Assembly: GCF_000007345.1 (NCBI RefSeq)
Contig: NC_003552.1
Coordinates: 3,782,001-3,846,000 of the forward strand
Length of the DNA: 64,000 nucleotides
Direction: 5' to 3'
Origin: Methanosarcina acetivorans C2A
GTDB taxonomy: Archaea; Halobacteriota; Methanosarcinia; Methanosarcinales; Methanosarcinaceae
The notes under the pieces were generated by a model. The model saw only the letters and a program-made list of their open reading frames with translations, did no database searches and was not told where the DNA came from. Position numbers and translations under genes: made by a program. Of this stretch, positions 37,862-46,454 are shown piece after piece. Within the stretch, counting starts at the first letter, position 1. Each line of letters begins with the position of its first letter.

Positions 37862-38461
37862 ATGAAAGGGATTTTTAGCATCTTTAGAAAAGACGATAAA
37901 GCCTTTACAGGGCTAGAATCCGCAATAGTGCTGACAGCTTTTGTAGTGGTGGCAGCAGTTTTCTCCTATGTAGTTCTTGGAGCTGGGTTTACTACCTCTG
38001 ATACCGCCAAGAAAACCATTGATGAAGGTGTCAAACAGACAACTTCTTCGATTGGACTTGCAGGGGATGTGATTGTAAAAGGTACTCCTGGAGATACCCC
38101 TAGTGTAGATAATATAACTATTACCCTTCAATTAACAGCAGGTCAGTCTCCGATAGATATAGGAGCTAACAGTACTGCAGGAATGATGGTCATTGCTTAT
38201 TCCGACAGCGCTCTCTATAGCCCGGAAACAGTCTGGACTCAGACTTTTGTAGGAGATAATGATGAGGATGATGTACTGGAACAGCACGAAAAAGTTCAAA
38301 TCACCATCGAGATCCCCGAGGGATCAAAGCTGCAGAGCGGAACCGTAAGTGATGTAGTCAACACAGAATTCAGAATTGAGGTAAAACCGAAGGTCGGTGC
38401 AATAGTGCCCATTACCAGAGTTACTCCTCCGCAGATAGATGCTGTAATGAACCTGAAGTAA
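37862..38461 (+). CDS. Archaellin of cluster 2
   Basis: Filament subunit, 199 aa from the ATG at 37862 with GGAGTGA 8 bp upstream; the frame is open to 37823. The leader ends RKDDKA, so processing would occur after Ala14 (not Gly) to give FTGLESAIVLTAFVV. The helix and C-terminal IEVKPKVGAIVPITRV follow the same plan as the cluster 1 archaellins, but the outer domain is different. Sole archaellin here. Confidence 0.92.
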   Translation: MKGIFSIFRKDDKAFTGLESAIVLTAFVVVAAVFSYVVLGAGFTTSDTAKKTIDEGVKQTTSSIGLAGDVIVKGTPGDTPSVDNITITLQLTAGQSPIDIGANSTAGMMVIAYSDSALYSPETVWTQTFVGDNDEDDVLEQHEKVQITIEIPEGSKLQSGTVSDVVNTEFRIEVKPKVGAIVPITRVTPPQIDAVMNLK

Positions 38462-38530
38462 TCCCTAATCCAAGGGGATATTTCCTCCTTCTTTTAGTGG
38501 AAAAAGTAATATTCGGATTCAGGTGGTTGA

Positions 38531-39238
38531 ATGGAGCTGGACAAAAGAGTAAACGAAATCGAAACCGAACTGAAAATAATGAAAGGGGAGATTAAGGAGT
38601 TACTCACGGACATAAGGGACCTGGTGAATAAAAATGAGAATCCTTTTTGCAACATCCAGAGCATTGAAGCATTGAAGCTTAAGGTACCGGAAAAAGAAGA
38701 ATGCGTAGATAAGCAGCCAGATGTGACCTGCAATGGAGAAAGCGGACTGAAGCCTGCGGCAGGAATTTCGGAGGCAGGGGATCAAAATGTAAAAAACAGT
38801 GAAAATTCTCCAAAATTGGCCAGTTCCGGTCAGGAAAATCCCGTACAGGATGTCCAGAAACAGGAAATGAACAGGCCTGAGACGGAAAATTCCCAACAAA
38901 TTGACACATTCACGCTGGTTGAACTTATGCGCTGGGTGGATTATGCTGTCAGAACAATAGGACACAACAACCTCGAAGAACTGCTGAACCTCTATACTCT
39001 TACCGGACATCTTCCTGAAGAAATTAAAGTTATTATAAAAAATATTGCAAACCTTTCGATTGAAGAGCCCGTAGGAGAAGACGGGGTCAGTATGAAGGAC
39101 AACATCATGGTGCTTTCGCAGTTGAGTGCGATCCTGAACCCAGAGGACTTCAAAAAGAATATTCAGCCATTTTACGAAGCCTCTTCAGGTTGGAAAGGGA
39201 AAGAAAAAGAGAAGAAAGCAGGGCTTGTCTTCAACTGA
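38531..39238 (+). CDS. ArlD/E-like archaellum adaptor protein, cluster 2
   Basis: Counterpart of 17721-18392. Coiled-coil N-terminus (DKRVNEIETELKIMKGEIKE), a low-complexity middle, and the C-terminal FlaD/E-type domain (WVDYAVRTIGHNNLEELLNL then GHLPEEIKVIIK). It probably forms the switch part of the second motor. No ArlC gene is found next to it. Confidence 0.82.
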   Translation: MELDKRVNEIETELKIMKGEIKELLTDIRDLVNKNENPFCNIQSIEALKLKVPEKEECVDKQPDVTCNGESGLKPAAGISEAGDQNVKNSENSPKLASSGQENPVQDVQKQEMNRPETENSQQIDTFTLVELMRWVDYAVRTIGHNNLEELLNLYTLTGHLPEEIKVIIKNIANLSIEEPVGEDGVSMKDNIMVLSQLSAILNPEDFKKNIQPFYEASSGWKGKEKEKKAGLVFN

Positions 39239-39548
39239 GTTTGAAGCGGGAAAAATGAGAAAAACTGAAAAATCAAAACTTGCCGCCTCCAGTCATCTGG
39301 AGTTAAGCGGAAAAAATAGTTGGCGCATTCAAGAGAAATCACTATCATCCTCATAAATACAGATCGTATACATAAGGAAATATCATCTTTATCAGAGTAT
39401 CATCTGACTTATTTCATTTGATTCAACTTAAGATCATAATAAGATCATAAAAAATCGTACATTAACCAATTTGATAAACTATTTAATCAGAAATCAGCAG
39501 CGATTAATCCGGTTTGAAAGAACCTGGAAGTAAAGAGGGGGTCGAAAT
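39239..39548 (+). promoter_or_regulatory. Gap inside cluster 2 with a stem-loop
   Basis: A 310-bp gap divides the archaellin/ArlD part from the motor genes. CTCCAG-TCAT-CTGGAG (39287-39302), extended by CCGC/GCGG, can form a stem-loop that may trim or attenuate the transcript. AACTATTTAATC near 39478 could be a second promoter. A 33-codon reading from 39255 is not called. Confidence 0.4.
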
Positions 39549-40043
39549 TTGAGTGGGGAATCGATAAGCTCTGCGATCCTTACAACAGCATCCGTCATCT
39601 GTGCATTTGCATTTATTTCAGCGGTGTACCCCTCGGTAATCTCGGCAGGAGACCCGATAATGAGCCGATCGGACGCTATGGGAGACCAGATCCTGACAGA
39701 TATGGAAATCCTGCATGAAACAACCGGAGCTGAAGGTACCGAGATTCATGTCTGGATAAAAAATGTGGGGTGCAAGGAAATATCTTCAGGCATGATCCCT
39801 GAATCCGACCTATTTTTCGGGGAGGTAGGAAACTTTGAACGCATACCCTACGACGAAAATGGAAATTCAGTTCCTGGCTGGAGCTACCTTATAGAACAGA
39901 ACGGAGATGAGGACTGGGATAAAGGAGAGACCCTGCTTATAAAAATCAAACCTGCAGACCTGCCTGTGAGCGGAGAGAAATACTTTATCAAATTCAGTAC
40001 GTACAACGGGGTTTCCGAAGAGACCTATTTCACGGTGTCATAA
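39549..40043 (+). CDS. arlG: Archaellum stator-type protein ArlG (FlaG), cluster 2
   Basis: Starts with TTG at 39549, supported by GGGGGT 7 bp upstream and the family N-terminus with a membrane helix (SAILTTASVICAFAFISAV). The outer domain has IHVWIKNVGCKEISSG, matching the VWIKNVG hallmark seen in cluster 1. Ends with TAATG overlapping the next start. Confidence 0.87.
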   Translation: MSGESISSAILTTASVICAFAFISAVYPSVISAGDPIMSRSDAMGDQILTDMEILHETTGAEGTEIHVWIKNVGCKEISSGMIPESDLFFGEVGNFERIPYDENGNSVPGWSYLIEQNGDEDWDKGETLLIKIKPADLPVSGEKYFIKFSTYNGVSEETYFTVS

Positions 40044-40558
40044 TGGGTTTCGGGTCAATAATTGCAGCAATGATCTCGGTCGCAACCATCCTCCTGGCAT
40101 CGTATGTCTGCTCGAAAGGAGGGTTCTACATGGCAGATGTGCTTGCAGATTCAGTCATTGAGATGCAGGAAAACAAAAATGAGATGGTAAAAACGGAAAT
40201 AGAGATCACAGGCATCTCTACTGACAGTGTGGATATTCTGGTCTCCCTGCAGAACATAGGCTCAACAAAAATAGGGGAATTCACTTACATGGATGTAATC
40301 GTTACCTACCAGAGTGAATCGGGAAGCATAAAAACAGTCTGGGTACCTTACCAGGAAAGCGAAATTCTTGCTAAGAACAGGTGGACAAAAGTGGATATTT
40401 TTCCGGACCTTATAAACCCGGGAGTTTTTGACCCGGGAGAGGAAATGGAGGTACAGGTCAGGCTGGATTCCTCAGATCCGATTGGAAACTCCAGTGTAAA
40501 CTGGCTTATGGTAACTGCTCCCAACGGAGCAAAGGCTTCACGGTATTTCGGTGGATAA
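40043..40558 (+). CDS. arlF: Archaellum stator-type protein ArlF (FlaF), cluster 2
   Basis: Begins with MGFGSIIAAMISVATILLAS, a single membrane helix, followed by an outer beta domain (DILVSLQNIGSTKIGEF, FDPGEEMEVQVRL) comparable to the cluster 1 ArlF. 171 aa. Overlaps arlG by one base. Confidence 0.87.
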   Translation: MGFGSIIAAMISVATILLASYVCSKGGFYMADVLADSVIEMQENKNEMVKTEIEITGISTDSVDILVSLQNIGSTKIGEFTYMDVIVTYQSESGSIKTVWVPYQESEILAKNRWTKVDIFPDLINPGVFDPGEEMEVQVRLDSSDPIGNSSVNWLMVTAPNGAKASRYFGG

Positions 40559-40683
40559 TTGCTTTGGTGGATAATTAGGAATCAAAGAAAAGCCTGAGAG
40601 GCCGGTAAACGGAACAGAGGGGGCCGGCTGCTAAAAAATTATGGGAATTTACTGGGGACTCCCGGAGAAGGGCGGAGAGAGAA

Positions 40684-41472
40684 ATGGAAGGAAGGACGGG
40701 CGAAGGAGCACTGTTTAAGAATGAGTTGTTCTACGAAGAAGTATTCAGCGACCTGAAAGAGGAAGAAAAAGCATTACTGGAGTTCATATCTTCCGGAAAT
40801 CTGGAAATAGACAGGAAACTGGAAGGGGGAGTGCCCGTAGGTTCGCTCTGCCTGCTAGAAGGTGGAAACGACAGTGGGAAGTCTATTTTTCTGCAGCAGA
40901 TAATGTGGGGAGCTTTGAACCAGGATAAAAGAGTCCTTGCTTTAGCAACGGAAAAGACCTCAAAAGAACTTCTAAACCAGATGGAGAGCCTGAAACATGG
41001 GATTTCGGACTACTTCATAATAGGCAGGGCAAAAATCTTTGAAATTAATGCAGGCTATGTCGAGGAAAATCCCCAGCTGAGTGAGAGCCTGCTTCAGGTG
41101 TTGCTGGAATGCATTAAAAGATGTAAAGAAGAATTGATTCTTATAGATTCCCTGACGATCTTTGCAGTGAATGCTTCGGAAAACGCAGTATTAAACTTCT
41201 TTACCGAATGCGTAAAGCTGTGCGATAATGGAAAGACCATTCTTATCAGCGTGCACGGGTATGCATTTTCCCAGTCCGTGCTTTACAGGCTGAGGTCAGT
41301 TTGCAGTGTCTGCCTTGAACTTCGGATAGAGCAGGTGGGGGACCAGTGGATAAAGACTATGGAAATTCAGAAACTGAGAGGTGCCAGGAAAACTAGAGGA
41401 AATTTGCTGAGTTTTGATGTGGACAGTAAGTTCGGACTGAAGATCATTCCTGTTTCAAAGGTAAAAGCCTGA
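40684..41472 (+). CDS. arlH: Archaellum KaiC-like ATPase ArlH (FlaH), cluster 2
   Basis: Walker A GGNDSGKS, Walker B-like ELILIDSLTIF and C-terminal FGLKIIPVSKVKA, which match the ArlH of cluster 1 (FGLKIIPISQAKV). It has about 20 extra residues at the N-terminus. GGAGAG precedes the ATG. A 125-bp gap separates it from arlF. Confidence 0.92.
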   Translation: MEGRTGEGALFKNELFYEEVFSDLKEEEKALLEFISSGNLEIDRKLEGGVPVGSLCLLEGGNDSGKSIFLQQIMWGALNQDKRVLALATEKTSKELLNQMESLKHGISDYFIIGRAKIFEINAGYVEENPQLSESLLQVLLECIKRCKEELILIDSLTIFAVNASENAVLNFFTECVKLCDNGKTILISVHGYAFSQSVLYRLRSVCSVCLELRIEQVGDQWIKTMEIQKLRGARKTRGNLLSFDVDSKFGLKIIPVSKVKA

Positions 41473-41525
41473 GAAAAAATCCGGAAAGATGGCAATTGGA
41501 GAAAAAAACCGAATGAGGAGTTGAG

Positions 41526-43361
41526 ATGGAAGCTCTGCCTTTTGACCCATTGCCTGCACCGGAGGATGGAGGACGTTCCAGAGAAGAAATTTACTCCAGC
41601 CTTTCTTCGGAAATGCAGGAGTTTGTCAGCAGGGAAGAAAACCATCATATCCTTGATTATATCTGCAGGCTTCCGACGGATGAGATCGGGTTTCCGGAAT
41701 TCTATCCGAGAATTTCGAGAACCATTAAAAGCATCAAACACCCCAACCTGATTTATCCTGCCGGGAAAGGGCTTGCAGTCCACATATATCCTGATAAGGA
41801 AGACGTAAGAAACTATTACATTCCCATAGAACCCTGTCTTTTCCAGAAACTGGATATTAAATTTGAGGAAGTAGAGAAGTTACTCATCGACGTGATATAT
41901 GACAAGGATATTCCCACAAAAGACCCTGAAGAAAAAAAGAGGTTCCTCGAAAAAGTTCTTGAAAAGACCTGCGAAGTGAGAAAAGAACTAAAGAAAAATT
42001 CCGAGACCTCGGAAGGAAAACGAAAGGAAAAGAAAAACGCTTCAGGGAAAGAAAAAAATTCCCCAGGAGAGGAGACCTACAGCGAAAAAAACGGAATCTT
42101 CGGGAGCCTGAGGGAAGCCGGCAAAATCTTCAAAACGAGAAAACTGCAGAAAATTCCCGTGACGTCTGAGGAATTCGATGCGATCAAATACATGATGATA
42201 AGGGACAAGGTGGGAATGGGAGTGCTCGAACCTTTACTGCTTGACTCGAATATAGAGGATATCAGCTGCAGTGGGCTTGGCAGGATCTTTGTTGAACATA
42301 AGGTATTCTCCTCCCTTAAAACAACAATCTCTTTTGAGGAAATCGAGGAACTCAATTCTTTTGTCATACAGATGTCCGAAAAAGTAGGAAAACCGATCAC
42401 CTATAGGGACCCGATAGTTGATACCGCGCTTCCGGACGGCTCAAGGATTAATATCGTATTCGGAGAAGACGTATCAAAGCGAGGGAGTAATTTTACCATA
42501 AGGAAATTTATGGGAGTCCCTATTTCAATCCTCGAACTTGTTGAGTTTGGAACAATCGACTACACAATGGCTGCATACATGTGGATGATGCTCAGGGCAG
42601 GAATGAACTGCTTCATTTCAGGAGGAACTGCTTCCGGAAAGACCACAATGATGAATGCAGCGACTACTTTTCTTCCTCCGGAATCCAAAATAGTCTCCAT
42701 TGAAGATACCCCGGAACTGCAGGTGCCCCATAAGAACTGGACCCGGGAGGTTACAAGGACTACAAGGGACGACAGCGGCTCGGATGTCTCCATGTTTGAT
42801 CTGTTAAAGGCCGCCCTGCGCCAGCGCCCGAATGAGATTATGATCGGAGAGATCCGGGGGGTTGAAGGAAACATTGCTTTTCAGGCAATGCAAACAGGAC
42901 ACTCTGTAATGTCCACCTTCCATGCCGCCTCGGTTGAGAAACTCATCCAGAGGTTGACAGGAGACTCCATAAATGTCCCCAGAAGTTATGTGGACAATCT
43001 GAATGTGGTTCTGATCCAGAGTGCCGTAAACATCCCGGGAAAAGGGCTTGAAAGAAGAGTCCTGAGCATAAACGAAATCGTAGGCTACGATTCCGAGAGC
43101 CAGGCTTTTAACTTCATGGACATTTTCAAATGGGACCCTGCTACGGATACCTTCAAGTTTACCGGGAAAAACAACTCTTACCTGCTGGAGCATAAAATTG
43201 CTCCTCGTATGGGGATTCCTGAAAACCAGGTCCGAAAAATTTACTCCGAACTTGACAGAAGAGCAAAAATCCTCCGGAAGATCCACCAGGCAAACATTAC
43301 AAATTTTTATGACATTTTCGATACCCTGATCCGACTTGAGGAGGCAGGACTGATATCATGA
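41526..43361 (+). CDS. arlI: Archaellum motor and assembly ATPase ArlI (FlaI), cluster 2
   Basis: Secretion-superfamily ATPase, 611 aa. Walker A GGTASGKTTM at about residue 366; SIEDTPELQVPHKNW; Walker B MIGEIRGVEG; His box GHSVMSTFHAA. A Lys-rich linker (about residues 155-190) is absent from the cluster 1 copy. GAGGAG precedes the ATG. It overlaps arlJ by 4 bp. Confidence 0.95.
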   Translation: MEALPFDPLPAPEDGGRSREEIYSSLSSEMQEFVSREENHHILDYICRLPTDEIGFPEFYPRISRTIKSIKHPNLIYPAGKGLAVHIYPDKEDVRNYYIPIEPCLFQKLDIKFEEVEKLLIDVIYDKDIPTKDPEEKKRFLEKVLEKTCEVRKELKKNSETSEGKRKEKKNASGKEKNSPGEETYSEKNGIFGSLREAGKIFKTRKLQKIPVTSEEFDAIKYMMIRDKVGMGVLEPLLLDSNIEDISCSGLGRIFVEHKVFSSLKTTISFEEIEELNSFVIQMSEKVGKPITYRDPIVDTALPDGSRINIVFGEDVSKRGSNFTIRKFMGVPISILELVEFGTIDYTMAAYMWMMLRAGMNCFISGGTASGKTTMMNAATTFLPPESKIVSIEDTPELQVPHKNWTREVTRTTRDDSGSDVSMFDLLKAALRQRPNEIMIGEIRGVEGNIAFQAMQTGHSVMSTFHAASVEKLIQRLTGDSINVPRSYVDNLNVVLIQSAVNIPGKGLERRVLSINEIVGYDSESQAFNFMDIFKWDPATDTFKFTGKNNSYLLEHKIAPRMGIPENQVRKIYSELDRRAKILRKIHQANITNFYDIFDTLIRLEEAGLIS

Positions 43362-44920
43362 CTTTTGTGCAAACAGTTCCGAACTTAAGCCTGAATGCAG
43401 CAAAACAGGGAGCCGAAAGCTACTTTAACATTGCCAGAAAGCTGAAAAATACCAGAGTTGTTGAAAGAGTCAATGACGATATGCTCTTCCTGCTGATATA
43501 CATGGCTGCGATTTCAACTGCGGATATAGAAAGGGACAGGATCTTCTATTATGCAGGTCGCCAGAAAGAGTACGAAGCTTCGAAATATTTCAGGCAGATC
43601 CATATCCTCGCCTCGAAATGGGGGTACGAATATTCAAAAGCCTGTCAGTACATTTCTCAGAAATTAAAGGACGTTTATCTTTCAAAATTTTTGGTAAGAA
43701 TGGCAAATATCCTTTCTTCCGGAGAGCAGGAAAAAAATTTCCTGAAGCAGGAGAAAATCATAAGGGAAGAGATCTACTCCAATGAGTACGAACGAAGTGT
43801 CGAATCTCTGAAAAAATGGACCGACGGCTATAATGCCCTGATGGTATCCGTAACCCTCGTTGTTACCATAATTCTGGTTTCAGTCATGATCTATAATGTC
43901 ACGAATATAGAAGCAATTGCTTTTCTACTACAGGTTCTAATTTTTTTCATAAGCGGGCTTGCCCTTTACATAATATATAAGGCAGCTCCTGCCGAAAAAA
44001 AGGTACATGCGCTCCGCTTCAAATCAAAGGAACAGGAGCAAATAAGGCTATTGAGTCGGGTTCTGCTCCCTATCGGAGCGATTGTTCTCATTGCCCTCAT
44101 TTTGCGCGGAACTGAACTGAAATTTATTCTGCTCGGAGTGACCGTTTTTACACTTCCTATAGGCATTATTGCTATGGAAGACGATCGAAAAATCAATGAA
44201 AGGGACAGTAGTTTTCCGACTTTTATAAAGACCCTCGGAACTCTTGCCGGAACCACCGGAATCACTATCCGGAGTGCAATGGAAAAACTTGATAGGGAAA
44301 ACATAGGCTGTCTTAAGCCAGGAGTTGAAGAGCTGCATTCCGGCCTTTCCATGGGGTTTAAGTCAAAGCTCTGTTGGGAAAAATTCATAGGAGAAACAGG
44401 CTCCGAACTGATCAACAGGTGCTCAAGGATCTTTACCGATGCAGTAGAACTTGGAGGGGACCCTGCGGAGATAGGGAACATAGTCTCGAATTCAAGCCTG
44501 GCAATCGTCCTCCTAAGGATGAAACGGCAGATGGTCAGTTCAGGCTTCAGGGGGCTTGCCATAGCCCTGCATGCTGTTATGGTAGGGCTCTTGGTCTTTG
44601 TATTGGAGATGATTTCCAAATTCAGCTGGCTTGTCTCCAAGATGAACGAATCATATATATCCATGGAAGGAGGAACAGGAGGAATTTCTGCGATGGGGAT
44701 GAGCATGTTCGACGTAGCCGAAAGCATACCCATGCTGTACAGGTTAACCTTCTCAGTGATAATTATCCTCACCGTTTCAAACACGCTTGTGGTGAAGATC
44801 GTGGAAGGCGGAGGGGATTACAAACTCTTTTTCTATGGGGGCCTGATGTCCGGAATTTCAGGACTCTGTATGATCCTTATTCCTCCGGTTGTATCGAGTG
44901 TATTCACATTCCAGATATGA
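43358..44920 (+). CDS. arlJ: Archaellum membrane platform protein ArlJ (FlaJ), cluster 2
   Basis: Polytopic partner of ArlI, 520 aa, with the same helix layout as the cluster 1 protein and matching segments (DRKINERDSSFPTFIKTLG against DIDKINKRDECFTTFIRSLG). Its ATG overlaps the arlI stop (ATGA). Confidence 0.93.
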   Translation: MTFVQTVPNLSLNAAKQGAESYFNIARKLKNTRVVERVNDDMLFLLIYMAAISTADIERDRIFYYAGRQKEYEASKYFRQIHILASKWGYEYSKACQYISQKLKDVYLSKFLVRMANILSSGEQEKNFLKQEKIIREEIYSNEYERSVESLKKWTDGYNALMVSVTLVVTIILVSVMIYNVTNIEAIAFLLQVLIFFISGLALYIIYKAAPAEKKVHALRFKSKEQEQIRLLSRVLLPIGAIVLIALILRGTELKFILLGVTVFTLPIGIIAMEDDRKINERDSSFPTFIKTLGTLAGTTGITIRSAMEKLDRENIGCLKPGVEELHSGLSMGFKSKLCWEKFIGETGSELINRCSRIFTDAVELGGDPAEIGNIVSNSSLAIVLLRMKRQMVSSGFRGLAIALHAVMVGLLVFVLEMISKFSWLVSKMNESYISMEGGTGGISAMGMSMFDVAESIPMLYRLTFSVIIILTVSNTLVVKIVEGGGDYKLFFYGGLMSGISGLCMILIPPVVSSVFTFQI

Positions 44921-45037
44921 AATGTTTTCATTTGAGGCAGAAAGAAAAATTTCTGAAAAATTTCCAAAAAAATTTGTGAAAAGGTTTCTGAAAAAGAATT
45001 GAAGTTGGAACAATTAAACTTTGTGGGAGGTAATTGG

Positions 45038-45919
45038 ATGAACAGTTTGAAGGAACTGGGATTTAAGGGGTTAAAAGAACTAAGGGATAGCGGATTAAAG
45101 AACCTGAAAGCGAGCGAGTTGAAGGATTTAATACTCAAGCCGAAAACAGCTGACGTAAATATCGAGGATATGGAGGATTTGACAAAAAGTAGAAAAGAAG
45201 TTAAGAAAAAAATCAAAAGACTTTTGAAAGAAAAAAAGGAGATCGAAGCCCGTATTGAGAGGGCCCAGCAATTAGAAACTGAAAAAATAGAAGAAATATC
45301 AGAATTCCCCTGGAGGGAAGAAATTTTCCCTCCGCTTCCCAGAAAAGTATATGTAAAAATGTCCAGACCTCTTGAAGTCAACAATGATTCTTTTCATGCG
45401 GCAGAGCCCGGAGTTTCAGAGGTAAAAGCCGGGGGACTGGAGATAGTAGTCAAGGGAATAGTCGAAAAACCTGAATATAAAAACTCTGAAGATAAAAAAT
45501 CCGGAGATATAATAGAGAAAACAGACAATACTAAAGAAACTACCATAATAAGCGAAACAGGAGAAGCTGACCCGAAAAACAGAGCAGGAGAACAAGGTAA
45601 AGATAAGACTTTTCCGGAGAAGAAAGAAAAAAGAAAAAATGTTTATCCTTTCTCAGCGGCAAAACTGAATGAAAATATAATTTCCAGCGGGGATTCCAGC
45701 CCTATTTCCAGGGACAAAAAAAAGCCTGAAAGCAAAAATAACACCTCAGAGAGTCTTCTTGAAAATGATCTGATTGAAGAGCTGTTGAATAGTGATGACC
45801 TAAACCCTGAAGGGGAACAAAGTTTTATGAGATATCTGGATGAACCGGAAGTAGAAGAGCTGATCATTGATTTAAAAAATGTAAAGGCTCTGCTGACCCG
45901 GGAGGAACGTGCAGGGTAA
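45038..45919 (+). CDS. Unknown archaellum-cluster protein after ArlJ, cluster 2
   Basis: Start at the ATG at 45038 with GGGAGG 6-9 bp upstream; an in-frame TTG at 44999 is rejected. The 293-aa protein has no membrane helix. The N-terminal part has a leucine-rich repeat-like rhythm (LKELGFKGLKELRDSGLKNL), then a basic coiled coil (KKKIKRLLKEKKEIEARIE), an acidic disordered middle and a short hydrophobic C-terminal segment (EVEELIIDLKNVKALL). It occupies the place of the 331-aa protein of cluster 1 and shares mainly that last segment. No function known. Confidence 0.75.
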   Translation: MNSLKELGFKGLKELRDSGLKNLKASELKDLILKPKTADVNIEDMEDLTKSRKEVKKKIKRLLKEKKEIEARIERAQQLETEKIEEISEFPWREEIFPPLPRKVYVKMSRPLEVNNDSFHAAEPGVSEVKAGGLEIVVKGIVEKPEYKNSEDKKSGDIIEKTDNTKETTIISETGEADPKNRAGEQGKDKTFPEKKEKRKNVYPFSAAKLNENIISSGDSSPISRDKKKPESKNNTSESLLENDLIEELLNSDDLNPEGEQSFMRYLDEPEVEELIIDLKNVKALLTREERAG

Positions 45920-46046
45920 AATCTTCCGGAGATAAAGCAGGTCAGGAAGAGGCAAACAAAAAACAAAAGCAAAAGAGAAAAGGTGGCGGGCACATGCCCG
46001 GCACATAAATAATTAAGAAAAAGTTATGGACATTTAGCCATTACAG

Positions 46047-46274
46047 TCATTCGTGGCTGTGGATATGGAAAAGCCCTTCTTTTGCTTTGCTAAGGAGCTC
46101 GTTTGCTTCCTCAACTTTGCTGGCAGCCTCAAGGATATCTTCGGAGGCTTCGAGAAAACCGTCTTTTTTGGCTTTCTGAGCCCATTCTTTAAAACTCTGT
46201 ATGTGACTTTCGTTATGTTCGATCCAGTGCTCAATTAGATGGGAAAGGTTGTCGTGACTAAGCTCTTCAGTTAT
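46047..46274 (-). CDS. Small His-rich helical protein, 75 aa, apparent AUA start
   Basis: On the minus strand GGAGG (46287-46283) is followed 8 bases later by ATA at 46274, from which the frame reads ITEELSHDNLSHLIEHWIEH onward to TGA at 46049-46047. No ATG, GTG or TTG lies in frame between the upstream stop and this point. The product looks like two amphipathic helices, with His12, His16, His20 and His24 spaced by four and a C-terminal HIHSHE. It may bind metal. Either AUA starts translation, or the normal start was lost. Family not recognised. Confidence 0.62.
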   Translation of the reverse strand: MTEELSHDNLSHLIEHWIEHNESHIQSFKEWAQKAKKDGFLEASEDILEAASKVEEANELLSKAKEGLFHIHSHE

Positions 46275-46365
46275 AGTTATTCCCTCCTGCTTTAGAATAT
46301 AGAATTCATGGTATAAATTTTAGCTGGATTTAAGATGAATTTTCATATTGTTGATACGGAAAAGG

Positions 46366-46445
46366 AGACGGAAAATAAAGAGAAAGAAAATAAAAAATAA
46401 AAAATAAAAAAGAAGAGAAGGGAAATAAAAATATAAGAGGAAAGG
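46366..46445 (-). terminator. T-rich tract after the aconitase-family gene
   Basis: Read on the minus strand, a stretch with several T5-T6 runs follows the stop of the 46455-47696 gene and could end its transcript. Confidence 0.45.
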
Positions 46446-46454
46446 ACTGAATAT

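Noticed and set aside
46034-46234. 66-codon minus-strand reading in another frame over the His-rich protein
   Set aside because: Basic, low-quality composition; the overlapping frame with GGAGG and a regular helical His/Glu pattern is far more protein-like.
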